A DNA stretch of 64,000 nucleotides from Podaxis mareebaensis (lineage: Eukaryota; Basidiomycota; Agaricomycetes; Agaricales; Agaricaceae). Positions 12,810 to 25,544 of the stretch are shown here, one piece after another. A program made the translations under genes and the position numbers. The stretch is taken from assembly GCA_018524725.1 (NCBI GenBank), contig JAEUWP010000174.1, forward strand, positions 1-64,000, in the 5' to 3' direction. The notes beneath the pieces were generated by a model, which made no database searches, had not been told where the DNA came from, and was given only the letters and a program-made list of their open reading frames with translations. Position 1 is the stretch's first letter. Each line of letters starts with the position of its first letter.

Positions 12810-15261
12810 TCAAGACCTGCTCGCTCTCACCCCGGGCACAAGTGCACCAAGGATCTTGACCCGTTTGATTAGCCCACCAGCCACAGCCATGGCCAAAGCC
12901 AAAAAGAACCATTTGCCCCACCATTTCGTAGCCACGCCATTAGCGTCAGCAATCTTGGGTGGACCTGCGGGTCGAGGAGGGAGTGATTTGACGAGTCGTG
13001 AGGCACCTTTAATCGATTTATCCTATTGCCAGATGAAAGGTGTGGGTTAGCGAGTATTTGTACGAGAGGTGAACGACGATGCATACGCTGTAAGGTGGGA
13101 AGCGGAATCCAAGAATCATATCGATCCTAGTAAGAGGTGTAAATACACGCTTGCTGAATAAGTATCTCGGGGGGACGTACCAGCTTGGCGAATCCATAGA
13201 AGACCTCAAATGTGTGAACATATCGAATGAGTACTTTCCAGAATGGTAGCCGTCTATGAAACAAAAGGATTAGTGATGTGAGAGATACAAAAATAGAAAC
13301 GACTTACGTCCACTAGGGCCGATACCACCGAATGGAAGACCATCGACTAGACGAGGTTGCGTGTGTTTGAGCCGTGGATTTGTTATTGGATGAGAATATG
13401 CACGTACTGCCAGGGTGGATAACAACCTCATTAGCGATAGCTGCACCCGACTGTGTCCTGCTAAAGACTAAGGATAGCGCACATAGAATGAACATAAGGC
13501 AGGACAACAGAGGCGTGGACAACAGTACCTTTCTGTTTATACTCATCATCCTTCGAGAAGACATACAAAGCCAAAGGATGGTCATGATCATTGACGAACG
13601 CTATAGCTTCTTCGACATCCTTCACGGGGACAATAGGGAGAACAGGTCCGAATATTTCCCTGGAAATATATCGTCAGGCTATTAGCAACTTTTATATGAA
13701 AGGTACTCACTCGCTCATCAACGAATCGTCCACCGACACATCTTTTACTACTGTGGGCGCGATAAACTTGGTAGCTTCGTCCGTCTCACCACCAAACACA
13801 ACGCTTCCCTTGGTGTTATCCAACAATCCCTTGATACGCCCAAATGCTTGAGGAGTAATTATACGTGAATACACTCCCGGAGTTGAAGGAGATTGAGGAT
13901 AGAATTTGTCAGCACTAGAGAAACAAGGTGCAAGTTAAGTATTACGCGCATATATAAGCCACTATTCACGTACACTTCCTTGAGAGCATTGACAAACTTA
14001 TCCTGGAAGTCCCTCGGCACGAGTACATAATCCGGAGCAACGCAAGTCTGCCCAGCGTTAACAACCTTGCCCCAGAAAATCCTCTTCGCAGCAGTTTCAA
14101 GGTCACAGTTGGGGTCAATAAAGACAGGAGATTTGCCTGAAGGGCCAGGCTCGGGTTACCTTGGATTAGCGAGGCGTGATATAATTAAGCTCGTACCACC
14201 AAGTTCCAGCGAGACGGGAGTGAGATGCTTTGCTGCGGCCGCACTCACAATGCGGCCAACACGCCCACCACCAGTGTACAAAACTGAAAGTCACGATTCA
14301 TCAGAACAATGAAACCGCATATGCGCACCAGAAACTCACTGTGATCCCAGGGCAATTCCAAGAGCTTTGTTGTCTCAGGAACAGCACCATTCACAACGGC
14401 AACAAGCTCAGGATCGAGGTACTTGGGAATAAGCTCGGTAAACAGTGAGCTAACATGAGGTGTCGCTTCGGCGGGCTTGATAACAACAGCATTCCCAGCA
14501 GCGATAGCACCGGCCTACAAAGCAAAAATTACCACCAAGGTTAGAACGGAAGAAGCGCCCAAGCGGGGTGAGATCGGAACCGTACTAGAGGGCTGATGCA
14601 CAACCACATGGGGTAGTTGAATGGACTGATAATAAGAACGACACCTTTGGGCTCCTTGTAGATTACAGGCCGCATGGGTGTGGCGTTGATTGAGAAAGGA
14701 GGTTTCTCTGGTTTAGCCCATTTCTCGACGTTTGCCCAGGCAGTGCGGGCTTCCATTATCGAGGAATTAATTTCGAGGCTGAAGGAGTTTTCGAATCACG
14801 AATTAGGGACAGGGAGGAGAGGGACTCGGACGTACAATTGACTCTCGAAAGGCGGCCTTCCCAAATCCGCAGCCAAGGCCTCCTCGAAGCGTTTAGTATT
14901 GTCCTTGACCATGTATGCGAGTTGAAGAAGCTGATACTTCCTGTACTCGATGTTCTTGGACTTTCCCGACCGGAATCCCTTGCGGAGGGTCGTATGGATC
15001 TGGAGGGGACATGAGCATGGACATGTCGTTCAAACGGCCATGGCGGAGACAGAAACTGGAGGACTACTGGGGATACTTTGGGGATTGGATGGGGCTCTTG
15101 AGCGTTTGGACTTTCATCTCGCCTTTCTCCTTTCCGTAGCCCAGCCAGCAGAAAACTCAATACATATATGGTTCCTACCCCCGATCCTTAGGGCACCATA
15201 AAAATCGACTTGCACTCACCTTCTCGATGTCCTCCAACGACGTATACTGAAGTTCGACCAT
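12810..15261 (-). CDS. ALDH3-type fatty aldehyde dehydrogenase with C-terminal membrane anchor
   Basis: Oxidises (fatty) aldehydes to acids with NAD(P)+, like yeast Hfd1 and mammalian ALDH3A2. The minus-strand start [14 protein letters not shown] at 15261 is followed by an intron of about 215 nt, then [15 protein letters not shown]. Conserved blocks in order are [34 protein letters not shown] (nucleotide binding), VSLELGG (general-base Glu), [13 protein letters not shown] (catalytic Cys codon 14042-14044), [11 protein letters not shown] and a late S-G-A region. The last exon reads [18 protein letters not shown] followed by a basic tail ending RASRS: a hydrophobic tail anchor, as in Hfd1-like enzymes of ER, lipid droplets or mitochondria. 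About nine introns; exact borders in 13.0-13.6 kb are uncertain. Confidence 0.85.
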
Positions 15262-16904
15262 TGGTAGCTGTGTGGTTCGCGAGATTCGGAGGAGTGGTGC
15301 TCGCAGCTCAGAAAGGGTGAGAAAGAATGTTGAATGCAAAGAGGATCCTAATATGAAGTAGCAGAATCAAATGTCATGAGCGCGTGATCCACCAAAGTGC
15401 CCAATGTAGTAATTGATGGAGCAACTACTTTCCCACATATAGCTCTAAACATCAACATTACTTTGCAGGTGTCAAATTGATCCCTTTCCCAACTCACTTC
15501 GTGAGACGACCCTTCAGCTCTGCGGTGCCGCCTCTACACAACCGGGAAGCCTTGGTTTCTTCTATATCGTGAAACAACATCCCATGAAAGGTTATCGTTC
15601 ACAGCCTGTCGATGAAAGCCCGAAGGACCGATTCTTAAAGTCTAAGGGAGTGAATAACTAAATTCCGATGTTTGGTGATGGACATGAGATTGTTGTCCGA
15701 CTTGCGCGTCCCTAGTTTCGGTTGAGTGGGTCGAGTGGAAGCCGGTGCCCGGGCTTCCGCATGATTTCTAGGATATCAAGGGAGACACCACAGACAACAG
15801 TACATAGAAACAACGATTGCGGGAGCATATCGGTGCGTTCAAATATAGGTGCGCCACAATTGGGGTGACCACTAGAATCAACGCCATTTCCGTGATAGTG
15901 CTCTTCTACCTTCTTCTACTAAACAGCCTAGGCCCACGCGAAGCCCGGCCACCGATCCTAGAATATGGCATAGTCCGGAAAATAAAAGTAGAGCACACTG
16001 GGAATATAGCTTGATTAGAGCACTCGTCTTATGGTTAGCAAGATGTCGTGTGCTACCCGGGTATATATTATCTTGCTAGTCCTATTTACGCAGCATGAAT
16101 ACATGAGCCGCAGCTCATTTTACATCGCCGCCTCTTCCAAGGGCTTCCGGACATAACTGCACATCAGCCCAGATTAGACGCGACTGAAACGCAGGTAACT
16201 AAAATACGTTGTGTAATAGAAGTTCTACAGTTGTCTGGGCTCTCCCTGATCCTTCCCTCGGAGTTCGCGTTTTGAAGTCCTCAAATATGTAGACCCATCT
16301 ATGTACCGTCAGTCGGATTCACTGTGCAAGAGTATTAATAGCGTTCGGTTATGGCGTTTGAGCCGACAAAGGAGTTAATTACTGCTCAAAGCCGGATTCA
16401 ATTAGGGGAAAGACTCACCAAACGTTATCACTCCTGGTTCTGCTTCAGTGTAGCGCCATTCCCAGATATTCAGTGCCTACGGCACCAGAGTGAACACATG
16501 AATATGGAGTATGGCCCATACTGTATGGGCGTCGGAGACTCCAATACTCTCGTCAAAGTGTAGTCTAGATGGCAACCCGGACACCCATCGACCGGGACCC
16601 CCTGCGAGATATGATGGAGGAAACCACGAGGCTCTAGATTAACACAGAATGTATAAAGTAAAAGCTTCAACTTCGAAGGGGGAGACCTTATACCAAGATT
16701 TCTACCCTGAAGTGGTAAGTCTGCGTTCGGTCGCGCCTTTCTAAAGCGGCATTTGTGCATTTATGTACAACCTGTTGAGAATCGAACCGACACGTCCACT
16801 ACAATCACTGTTGAAATATCCGTGAAGGGTGTACCGCAACGCACCAGTTTCAAGTTGGAGAAACAAATACGTCAGGGGCTTCAATCCATATTAAGACTGT
16901 CTAT
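15262..16904. other. Intergenic, no gene seen
   Basis: Between the ALDH promoter and block B. A 65-codon hydrophobic frame at 15817-16014 has no recognised domain and no support beyond being open. Confidence 0.45.
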
Positions 16905-17769
16905 AGGATATAACAGAAGGAGGAGAAAATTTCCTTGCCGACTCCGAAGGAACCCATCTTTGTCAACAAGCCCGGTGCTTTTCATACCATGTCTGGGGAA
17001 CGTGTCGGAACGCTGCCACGGTTTGGCTGTTCCCTCACTTCGTACTATGGCAGGAGAGGTGATATGGCCACTCGAGAATGGACTGATCGGCCTCTTTCTT
17101 TCGTCTCTAATTACTTTCCTCAAAAGGTGTTTCCTACCAGTCGCACTTCTTTGTGCAGGATAGAAATTTTCCATATTTTGAGTTTGCTTACCGCTTGTTC
17201 TGGTAAGTAGAAGCTTTCCTCCTCTTTCATTTTGTATTTTTCATATATAATCTCTCGGGAAGTGTTACATTAGTTATCAAAAGAGTACTTGTAATTTCAA
17301 AAACACTGCTCAGTCTATCCAGTTCCACACTCTCTGTTGATCCTTCCCCTCTCGAACTTGCCGACCTTCACACGCAACGACGGAGATGATACACACAACA
17401 TACCATTCATGAACTGCCACTAGTGCAGTCCATACTATGGTCAGAATCTTACTCAGAGTTCTTGTCCCCTTGGGATTGGAACTGTAAGGTAGTTAAAGTT
17501 TCTGAATCAGTTGTCCCCATAGGCTTTGTATTTGCATGACAGAGGTTGAGAATCAAACGAGATCCCTGACGAAGTTGAATTCCATGAAAACCCTTCTTCA
17601 TAATGCCAAAAAATGGGCTTACAAAGATTTGATACACCACAACGATCCACCTGATTTATACATTAATGGCCGCAGAAAGATGCAAATAATTATTAGACTT
17701 ACGCATTCCAGGTTAAACTCGAAATATACCCAAGTGGCGGCGGTGGTTTATCGTAAACTGACTTGAACC

Positions 17770-19354
17770 CCACAATATTGAGGACTACGACGTATGCATA
17801 ACAGTGTTTAGTGGCAACAAATTGACAAATGTAGATGACTCAGATCTCACCAAAGATCCTGAAGCAAATAATGAGATTTGATGAGATTCAAAAATGGTTT
17901 TCCAACACTCACGGAATGAATATTAACATGCCATCACGATAAAATACATATGAGAGTCGGACAGAGGATCTGATTCTCCAGGTGCTCAATCCTCCTCCTG
18001 CAGGGTTTAGGGTTTCAAAGAGCTTAAATAACATAAGAGTAAGCTCGATGGCTAAACGTGTGTGTCAGACTCAAGACTAAGATATTGGCAGATGATACCT
18101 CACCTGTAGTCGCTAATCGTACAATCCTGAAGTTTTTGTTAGAAGACGACCGACACGGCACTGTAATAGATCACTAACCAGCACAATGGCTTTGTTGCTC
18201 TCAACAACAGCCCCAAAGAAGGTGGGGGAGAGAGTCTGTATAGGCATCCTCTCACTGGAGGACCTAGGGTCATCAGGGAAGCATGAGCGTGAAGTGCACC
18301 AAGAGAAACCACAGACATAAATGTGGTGCTCTTTGATAGTATATCAATGCGTAGTGTGCATAGAGTGATTTAAAAACGCTACCAGAAGTTCAACTAAAGT
18401 GACCAAAATATGTCAAGTCTTGCCATAACTTGAGAAACAGATATTGCTTACCAGCAAACAAAATATAGAGTAGAACAGCCACTGTTCACCAGGAGATTAG
18501 TGTGTAAATTCACTGAAAGCATTGGGGAGCTAAATCAACCTGTTCGCTGCTCTCGATACAGTGCCCAAATTCTGAAGACAAGGAGCCCCTTCACAACCAC
18601 AGTGTACCCGACACAAGAAGCGCTAACAGGCTGTTATTAGGGACAAATGTCGAATGTCACTTTAATACTCACAGGCCAAACAACCAGGTCGATGTGAGGC
18701 ATCTGATTGGAGGGTTTCAGCATTCACGTCTGGCAAGCATTGGCAACAGAGCAAACCCCTGAGACAGACGTCAATTCTGGGACCTAGCAAGTGAATTCAT
18801 CACTCACGGCGCGTGTAGGTTTCGTAACTACAATGCCTGAAGTCAAAGCATCAGTCCTGAATGCTCAGAGTTTATGACAATCGTTAGTGGTTTGAGCTTA
18901 CTGTACACAGTCCCGCTATGTAAGTTGGCGACGGTCAGCAAACTTCTTGTGGGAGAATGAAAAATACAAATACTTACGTGATGTAAAACATACCACAGAC
19001 CTTCAGCAGTGCGTAAATGATTTTTGCAACACGCCGCTCTTTGTTGAATATACTGTCTATTATAAGCATCCTCAATGGTGAGATCCGAACAAATTTCAGC
19101 TCACTTGTACATATTTTCTTGGACCTGAGAGCACCAATAAACCATAATGAACCAAGATAGTCGAAGTCGTACTCACTTCCTCGGAGAGAAGCAGCAATGA
19201 GTCGTACACAAAGAGCGTTGTGGCGACAACTAGATTGAGGGGTATCAGCCCAAAGGAATCATAAAAGGGATGATATCTCACTGAAGGACATAATACAAAT
19301 CCTCTGTGACTCGACGATTTCCTTGAACAGAGCAGGAGGCATTGCAGTAGGCAT
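17770..19354 (-). pseudogene. DUF6533-type membrane protein, block B copy (least damaged)
   Basis: ATG at 19354-19352 gives MPTAMPPALFKEIVESQR. Exon 1 splices over about 52 nt into IVATTLFVYDSLLLLSEE and then VQENMY, reproducing the YD-LL-L-EEV signature. Downstream exons read NKERRVAKIIYALLKVCGMFYIT, GLLVFRIWALYREQR (R-x-WALY motif near 18550-18580) and YRDGMLIFIP (RDG motif near 17945). At least eight introns are implied and the last exons are unclear, so I cannot say whether it is still functional. Family function unknown; integral membrane protein. Confidence 0.5.
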
Positions 19355-22300
19355 GGCTGGGGATGAAGGACAGAGTGAGCCTTGTAGAGTTTATATACAT
19401 CTTTGTCAATGTGAAACGCCGGTAGCAATCCAATCGCAAAAAGCCCAAGTGCTTGCAGAGTTAACGGACTGCGAGTCTTCTTCCCTAGACCTTGATTTGA
19501 GAGACCTCCGTGCACCATGGACTTATTAAATGAGTATCTCTCTGAGTAGACGCGGTATATAATGGGGTATCCCAATACGGAAGCATGTACTGAATGGTGA
19601 CTATGTCCTGAGTACTCGATGGCAGTAGAGAGACTGGCGCTTACACACCCTTATGAATGTTTGATAGCAAGGCGAAGCAACCAAGGGAGCGGTTAAGTTG
19701 ACATGTGGTCCAACGGGTATAATTCTGAGACGTCCGGGAGAAATAAAAAAGGCGCGTGACTTATGATAATACATATGTTTTCTCATATGAAGTGCCAGAA
19801 GCCGACGGTCAATCGCTTGTCAGCTTTCACCACTCCCTTACATATCTCATTTGCGACCTAAAAATTGCACAAGCCAACGCCACCCGGAGGACGCCATCGG
19901 AGGTTGCCATTTCAACTAGTTTTTATGAGCATCGACCAAGTTTGAACGTTCATGAACCGCAGTCCCTCGCTAGAAAGGAAGTGCCAATACCAGACCCTAG
20001 ACAAGAGCTCCCTAACAAATACCGATGTAGATAGATAACGATGCCAAAGGAGCGGAACAACAACAGCAGTACAGGAATGAAATGAGTTATGAGACTTGAA
20101 TACAAATTGGAAGCCATTCACAAGGCGCCAGGACTACAAGCGTCTTAACGTGTCTTCCGCCGACAGTAAAAGCAGGTTCAGACCGGTCTCGCCTGGCAAC
20201 CATCTCGGCGATAAGTTGTTTCACCTCTTCAATACCGCTGCTGCCTCCTGTGTGAGCTTCTTGTGATAGTTCATTGCCTTATCCCCCTTCTCGGGCAGTA
20301 CGACGGGAAACAATAATTTCTAGGGGCCAGTCCAGATATGAGCGATCTGGGCCAGGGTCGTTCGCCACCACATCACAGATGAGGTTGTACTTCCAGAGTG
20401 TGTACATGCTCTGTGTCCGTGCCCCGGAGGGAATCTACATACTCAATAGTGATGCTAGCGCATGGAGTTATCAGCAGATTTGGCCGTATCTGCACATGTG
20501 ATAAGAGGGTGTGTCGAAAACTTATTATGTCTGTCGTTGTCCGAAATCGAAACCAGTCCAGACGTTTGAAATGCTCAAGCCGCTTCCTGAACGGTCTCCT
20601 TTACTTAATCGCGTTTATGTGTTTAAACACCCTTCCTATGCTTCAGACTCATTAGAGAGATGACGACGCCGTCCGGAGGGCTCCGATGCCACCCCCTTGG
20701 CTTAATAAGAAACATAGTCTCATTGGCAGTCATGGTGGAATGAAGAACACTCCACTGATAAGTGGTATATTCATGCGGCAATATGTAACAGCATTTGCGC
20801 ACTTATAAGAGGCCCAGCAGCGCGGAAACCTTAATTACATTGGCGGTTCAGTTAGCTAAGAGCCCTCAAGGTGTCAACAACGTGCAATTTCGTACCAGTA
20901 ATTTCGGCCGTATTGCGTTCAAGTTTTCCGCCACCTAAACTTCGAAGGCTCAATACGTTCTATGGATATCCCAAACGCTGCGGAAAGACGTTATTCATAA
21001 TCATGAAACGAATTTCGCTCCTGCATGGTAATCCCGTACAGCACGGGCCACAGAATCGCGAAAAAGCGCATACGGGTTGTCTTTGGCGTATTCATGATAG
21101 TTCTTGAGCGTTCCAGTATGCCGAGGAGGAAGTTGCAGGAGTCCGAGCCTCATATGCTTTTGAATGGACATGCAGTAGCGTGAGGAATAGAAGGAGCCGG
21201 ATCTGCCCGGAAACCCTAGTTCGGGAAGGACGTACTTGGCGATGAAGGAGGTAGTCTGCCGAGTCGGGCAAGAAAAAACTCTAACGCGGAGGGCATGAAA
21301 GGCCATGGCATATAGTTTTTGAATCTGTCACATTTCACAATTTTATCAGTAGTTTACAACGCTGTGCCACAAGAGTCCTATTTCGTCAACCTGAACCGTT
21401 CCGAGCAGAGAAGTCGAACATTCACATATAGAAAGAAGCATATCTCGCAGTAAAACCCTCTATCAATCACCTCATCTCCGCAAGTCACCTCGGCAAACGA
21501 ATCCTAATACCTGTCCATGGTTCATGCGGTCCTCTTCATTCAAGGTCCCGCCAGCGTCTTATCATTGTCGTCCCTGTACCCTGGCGTCCCGAACGTATCG
21601 ATTTTTGTGAGTACGACCTTAATCTGGGCTTGCCGCAGCTGACTTCTGGTGTTTCAAGAGTAGATCTTGGCGCCTGACATGAGGGAGAACAATGTCGCCT
21701 GGCATGAGCACATCATCGGTTCTTGTTGCTGCAGATGCACGAAACATTGACGTAGACACTGGTTTTGATGTTAATGCTGTTTCGCCGTAGACCGCGCAGT
21801 GTTTCTGCCGGGTGAGAGGAGCACAACTACCGATGCCATCGCCGCTGCCAATGTGAAAGGCGAAGGTGGTGAGTGGAAGTCTTCATCGAGTCTAGCTGAG
21901 GGCTTAAGGGATGAGTGTCCGTACCAGGAAAGGCCGGGACTAGGAAAAGAGAGCGGGCGAGGCAACCAGGGCTTGAGGTAGTTAAGGTGTTGGTTGTGTA
22001 GTTGTGGACGGTGGCAGGAGAGACCGGGGTCTCTAACGGATGTAACAGCGAGGCTCTGCGGGGGCAGATTGACTGGTTAGGACATAGGGCCATCATAGAC
22101 CAATCGATCACTCTGGGATAACGTACTCATTGAACTGGGGGATGGAAGGGACCAACACCGGGGCAAGACTGATTGGGTAGACTGGATGTAGAGATTCCTG
22201 GATGAGACTTGAGGCATAGAACGTGCATCTCTTGGGACCAGCTACCTGATGTGGTTCCTGCAGACGAGGGAACGACAGAGACATGGGACAGTGAACGCAG

Positions 22301-22639
22301 CCGTGGTGGCATGACTCTTCCTGTGAGTGTCTCGGGGTAGCTTGACGTGGATCGAGCATTCCTACTCTGGTCCCGGATCCCCACACATCAACACACTGTT
22401 TCGAGGCCGAGTGATGACGAGATCCAATCATCAGCCGGTCTCCCTCAACTAGCCACGCTAGCAGCGCACGTCAATCGATCATAGGTAGTAGTAACAGATG
22501 GTGGTTACAGCTTCGTTAGGCAATTATCGGAAACGCCTCCTCCAAAACATCTACTTCGTTCAACAACCAACAATCCCGACTGAGCCTGGCACCCAAGTAT
22601 CTGTGGTGACGCCGCGGTGCGTTAGAGGAGATATCCAAG
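19355..22639. other. Block B interior, one unknown coding-like stretch
   Basis: A 101-codon minus-strand frame at 21001-21306 (contains PELGFPGRSGSFYSSRY and DNPYALFRDSVARAVRDYH) is conserved as sequence in A and C but broken there. I do not recognise it. The rest has no domain I can name. Confidence 0.35.
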
Positions 22640-22740
22640 TTATATCAAAGCTACCAGAACCTGCTTAACTCTGAAGAGCGGAGCAAGCTGAGAGAACAAT
22701 GTACTTCATCGAAAATTCCTTTAACCTTGACCAGATCAAC
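22640..22740 (-). pseudogene. Kinase-gene 3' tail fragment, block B
   Basis: About 100 nt matching the end of the NACHT-kinase relics: rc of AGAACAATGTACTTCATCG, shared with 11790-11810 and with 36550-36570. It ends at GATCAAC, where homology with A and C stops. Confidence 0.7.
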
Positions 22741-23653
22741 GGTCGAGGGTTCTGTGACAAATTCAAAAGCAATAAGTTACTTGGTTTGTAAACATTACTC
22801 GACGTGATTTCATACCTTACCATGTTTCAAAACATTTGGTTACTAACGAATGAATCATGTAAGAAACATTTTCTAACCGAGGTTTCTAATTGATTCGAGG
22901 TTTCTAAAAGCACGGCTACCAATCCCAGTCTACTGCCCGTTTCCCCCCATCTCCAACATTAGTGACTGACGCCGTGGATTCAGTGCACTCACCAGAGACG
23001 AATCGTTCACTCGAAAGGAAATCACTCGTGCCAAGGATTTCAGATTAACGAGAGCATCAGCGAGGATGTAGCCCGCACTATTGGGATACTTTTCAGTTTT
23101 GTCTATTTCTCAGAAATAGACGAAATTTATGATTCCATGGCCCACAGCGGCTGCATCAGCCCCTTGAACGACTTCTACATATTTCGTACGTCTAGGGCAG
23201 CGTTGTCCCGGTTTATGAATATTCATGACTCATGAGCCCATGAGTTTTGATGGCACATGGGCAGCCTGACTAAGGTTGGAACGTTGTGTCTTGATTTTAT
23301 TGCTCTAAGATGACCGTTGATGATCTATGTATGGGATTGCAGCAGACGTGGACCCCTGGCTGAAAAGACGGGCGCAAGGGTGTTATGGTATCGGAACAAC
23401 CAAGGTCAGTCAAAGAGCTTTTGGGGGGGATGATAAGATAAGATCACAGCCTTCTATTAAATCTTTCGGATCTCGAGATCTCAACTCCATCTAGCACCCT
23501 CGGGCTCGAGTTTCTTTACCTCTCTGATTAGAAAAACGTAAGATATGACTCGATGTGTCTTTTACCGCCAACGCCTCAACTCTTCATATACCACAACCAC
23601 CCAAAGCCAGGCTCATACCACCAATCCAGTAGTCAACCCGTCTTGACCCCGCC
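22741..23653. other. Intergenic, AT-rich
   Basis: No gene seen. Contains a small perfect inverted repeat at 23101-23121 (8-nt arms). Probably holds the ITPase promoter. Confidence 0.5.
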
Positions 23654-24530
23654 ATGGCCTCCCGCAAACCCATCAGTGCGTTCATCCCAACTGCACCTTA
23701 ATCTTCTGAAAATCCTCATTTCGTACCCGTCTAGCGTTCGTAACAGGAAACGCCAACAAGCTCAAAGAAGTCAAACAAATTCTGTCGGACGGTGACCACC
23801 CAATCGAGGTCGTTTCCCAAAGTCTCGACAGTACGCACCACATTTCAACACTTGAAAAACAACAAACGCTAACGGAAAACCTCACTTTACCTAGTTCCCG
23901 AAGTTCAAGGAACAACTCAAGAAGTCGCGATCGCGAAATGCAAACGCGCAGCTGAACTGGTGCGTCCTCTCCCCAGATTCCCATCGCCGTCCCTCACAAG
24001 GCATCCCAGGTCGGCGGACCCTGCATAACAGAAGACACCGCCCTCGGATTCAAAGCCCTCAACGGCCTCCCAGGTCCCTACATCAAATACTTCCTCACCG
24101 AACTCGGCCACGAAGGTCTCAACAACCTCCTGGTCGGATTCCCAACCAAAGAAGCCGAGGCGATATGCACATTCGCCTATTCCGCTGGACCTGGTACGAT
24201 CCCCTTCTCACTGCCCACCACCCGATATGCCAAATAGACTATTTATCTAATGCCAATATAGGCACGGAACCGATCATTTTTGAGGGTCGGACGGCAGGCA
24301 TGATTGTACCTGCCAGAGGACCTGGGCATTTCGGCTGGGATGCTGTTTTTGAGCCCCTCGGAACGGGGTTAACGTACGTTATATGAGTTTGTGCTCCGCT
24401 GCTTGTCGATTTACGAGAGAGCAGGTACGCCGAGATGCATTGTGAGCAGAAGAACAAGCTCTCCCATCGGTACAAGGCACTCGACAAGCTCAGGCAGTTC
24501 TTGCAGACCCTCCCCGAGGATTCCTCATGA
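23654..24530 (+). CDS. Inosine triphosphate pyrophosphatase (HAM1/ITPA), 194 aa
   Basis: Hydrolyses ITP, dITP and XTP to monophosphates, cleaning the nucleotide pool in the cytosol. Six exons (23654-23675, 23735-23830, 23895-23959, 24010-24193, 24262-24373, 24425-24530) splice to exactly 194 codons plus stop, the family's usual size. Motifs in order are [14 protein letters not shown] (phosphate-binding loop), [20 protein letters not shown] (acidic metal site E-D), [12 protein letters not shown] (base recognition and catalytic Asp) and the tail [16 protein letters not shown]. All introns are 50-68 nt. Convergent with the minus-strand gene ending at 24866. Confidence 0.95.
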
Positions 24531-24865
24531 GCATAGAGCATTCATATAATAGAATCAATGGTTCTATGCATAGATTGTTACAAGATACGATCCAATTTTT
24601 AGATCCAGCGATAAATTATGCAATCAAGTGGATTCAAAGCAATCTAGTGTTCGTATGCGTATATATGCGTGTGTAAAGGAGACAATAAGTTTTTGTGTTT
24701 ACTGAATATCCGAGTTGTGGTTATAGTCGTGTAAGCATAAAAATACAAATACACACAATTGCAGAAACCCAATGGCAACACCAAAAAGAGCGGAATTATG
24801 AAAGCGAAAGCCATGAGATGGAAAGGGAAGTTCCGGATGTGTGAAGGGTATAAGGGTGGGGGGGA

Positions 24866-25544
24866 TTACACAGCAGAGACAGGCGGAAGCCTCAAAGTGC
24901 GCCAGCTAGCCTCGTCCACGACCTTGCTTGCGTTCCTCCTTCTCTCAGCGCCAGCCCGACTTGGCCGCCTTTGCCTAGGTCGTTGTCTCTGCTGCTGCTG
25001 TTGCTTTTCGGGTTTGCCAGACGCCGGTTGGGAATGGGCGTCGTTTGATTTCTTCGATGGTGAGTTGGTGGTGTTACGTTGAGCCTGAGCTTGAGCCTTA
25101 GCCCGTACCCGCTCCTGGATCGCGTGATACTCCATCGCCTTCCTCATCTTCCTATTCATCACAACCTCCGGCAACACTTGCTTCAGCCTCTCCTTCTGCT
25201 CCAGCGAGATCACCTTAATCTCAGGTTCATGTGAGAGGTGGAGAAGGGTAGTTATGCTGTACACTCGCGGTTCTACAACGATCAACGTCAGAATACCATT
25301 CATTAATACAAGAGTAAGAATGAGACATACTCGTTGATGGTGACGTTGAAGAAACCAAAGTGGAAGTCGATGCCTCTGAGGGAGTGGGAGACGCCGATCG
25401 CTGCGACCTCGCATCTCCATCATTCCTTCGATGTACCGGAACATACTTGGCCGGAGAAACAGGCCGAGCAGCCGCGGCGGCGGCATAACTAACAGCAGAC
25501 GCTGCAAGAGTGTTGCTGACATCAACAAAAGCGTTGGAAGGCAT
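24866..25544 (-). CDS. Uncharacterised basic, low-complexity protein, 206 aa
   Basis: Two exons (25544-25331 and 25272-24866) joined by a 58-nt intron. The spliced length is a multiple of three. The N-terminal third is Ala/Ser/Thr-rich with VSPAKYVPVHRR. The middle (residues about 75-145) is a charged helix, EPEIKVISLEQKERL then VMNRKMRKAMEYHAIQERVRAK. The C-terminus is Gln/Arg-rich (poly-Q followed by QRPRQRR) and resembles RNA-binding or nucleolar tails. I do not recognise the family. The composition and the single intron support a real gene. Confidence 0.65.

Larger units (their letters stand above)
16905..22740 (-). repeat. Block B copy of the duplicated segment (most complete)
   Basis: About 5.8 kb, collinear with block A (6860-11744) and inverted relative to block C. 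It includes an outer about 250 nt shared with C (43145 back to 42900) but not with A, and about 600-900 nt near 21860-22500 that A lacks. The inner end stops abruptly at 22740 inside the last about 100 nt of kinase homology. It retains many CpG sites, unlike block C. No F-box copy was seen at its outer side. Confidence 0.8.

Noticed and set aside
16770..16795. tRNA B-box-like sequence (GGTTCGATTCT on the minus strand)
   Set aside because: No matching A box or acceptor stem at the right distance, and no cloverleaf could be folded by eye.
23101..23121. Perfect inverted repeat GTCTATTT-CTCAG-AAATAGAC
   Set aside because: Eight-nt arms in AT-rich intergenic DNA arise easily by chance and no RNA or terminator context supports a function.
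24759..25082. Plus-strand frame with a cysteine-rich stretch
   Set aside because: It is the antisense of the Gln/Arg-rich tail of the minus-strand gene at 24866-25544.
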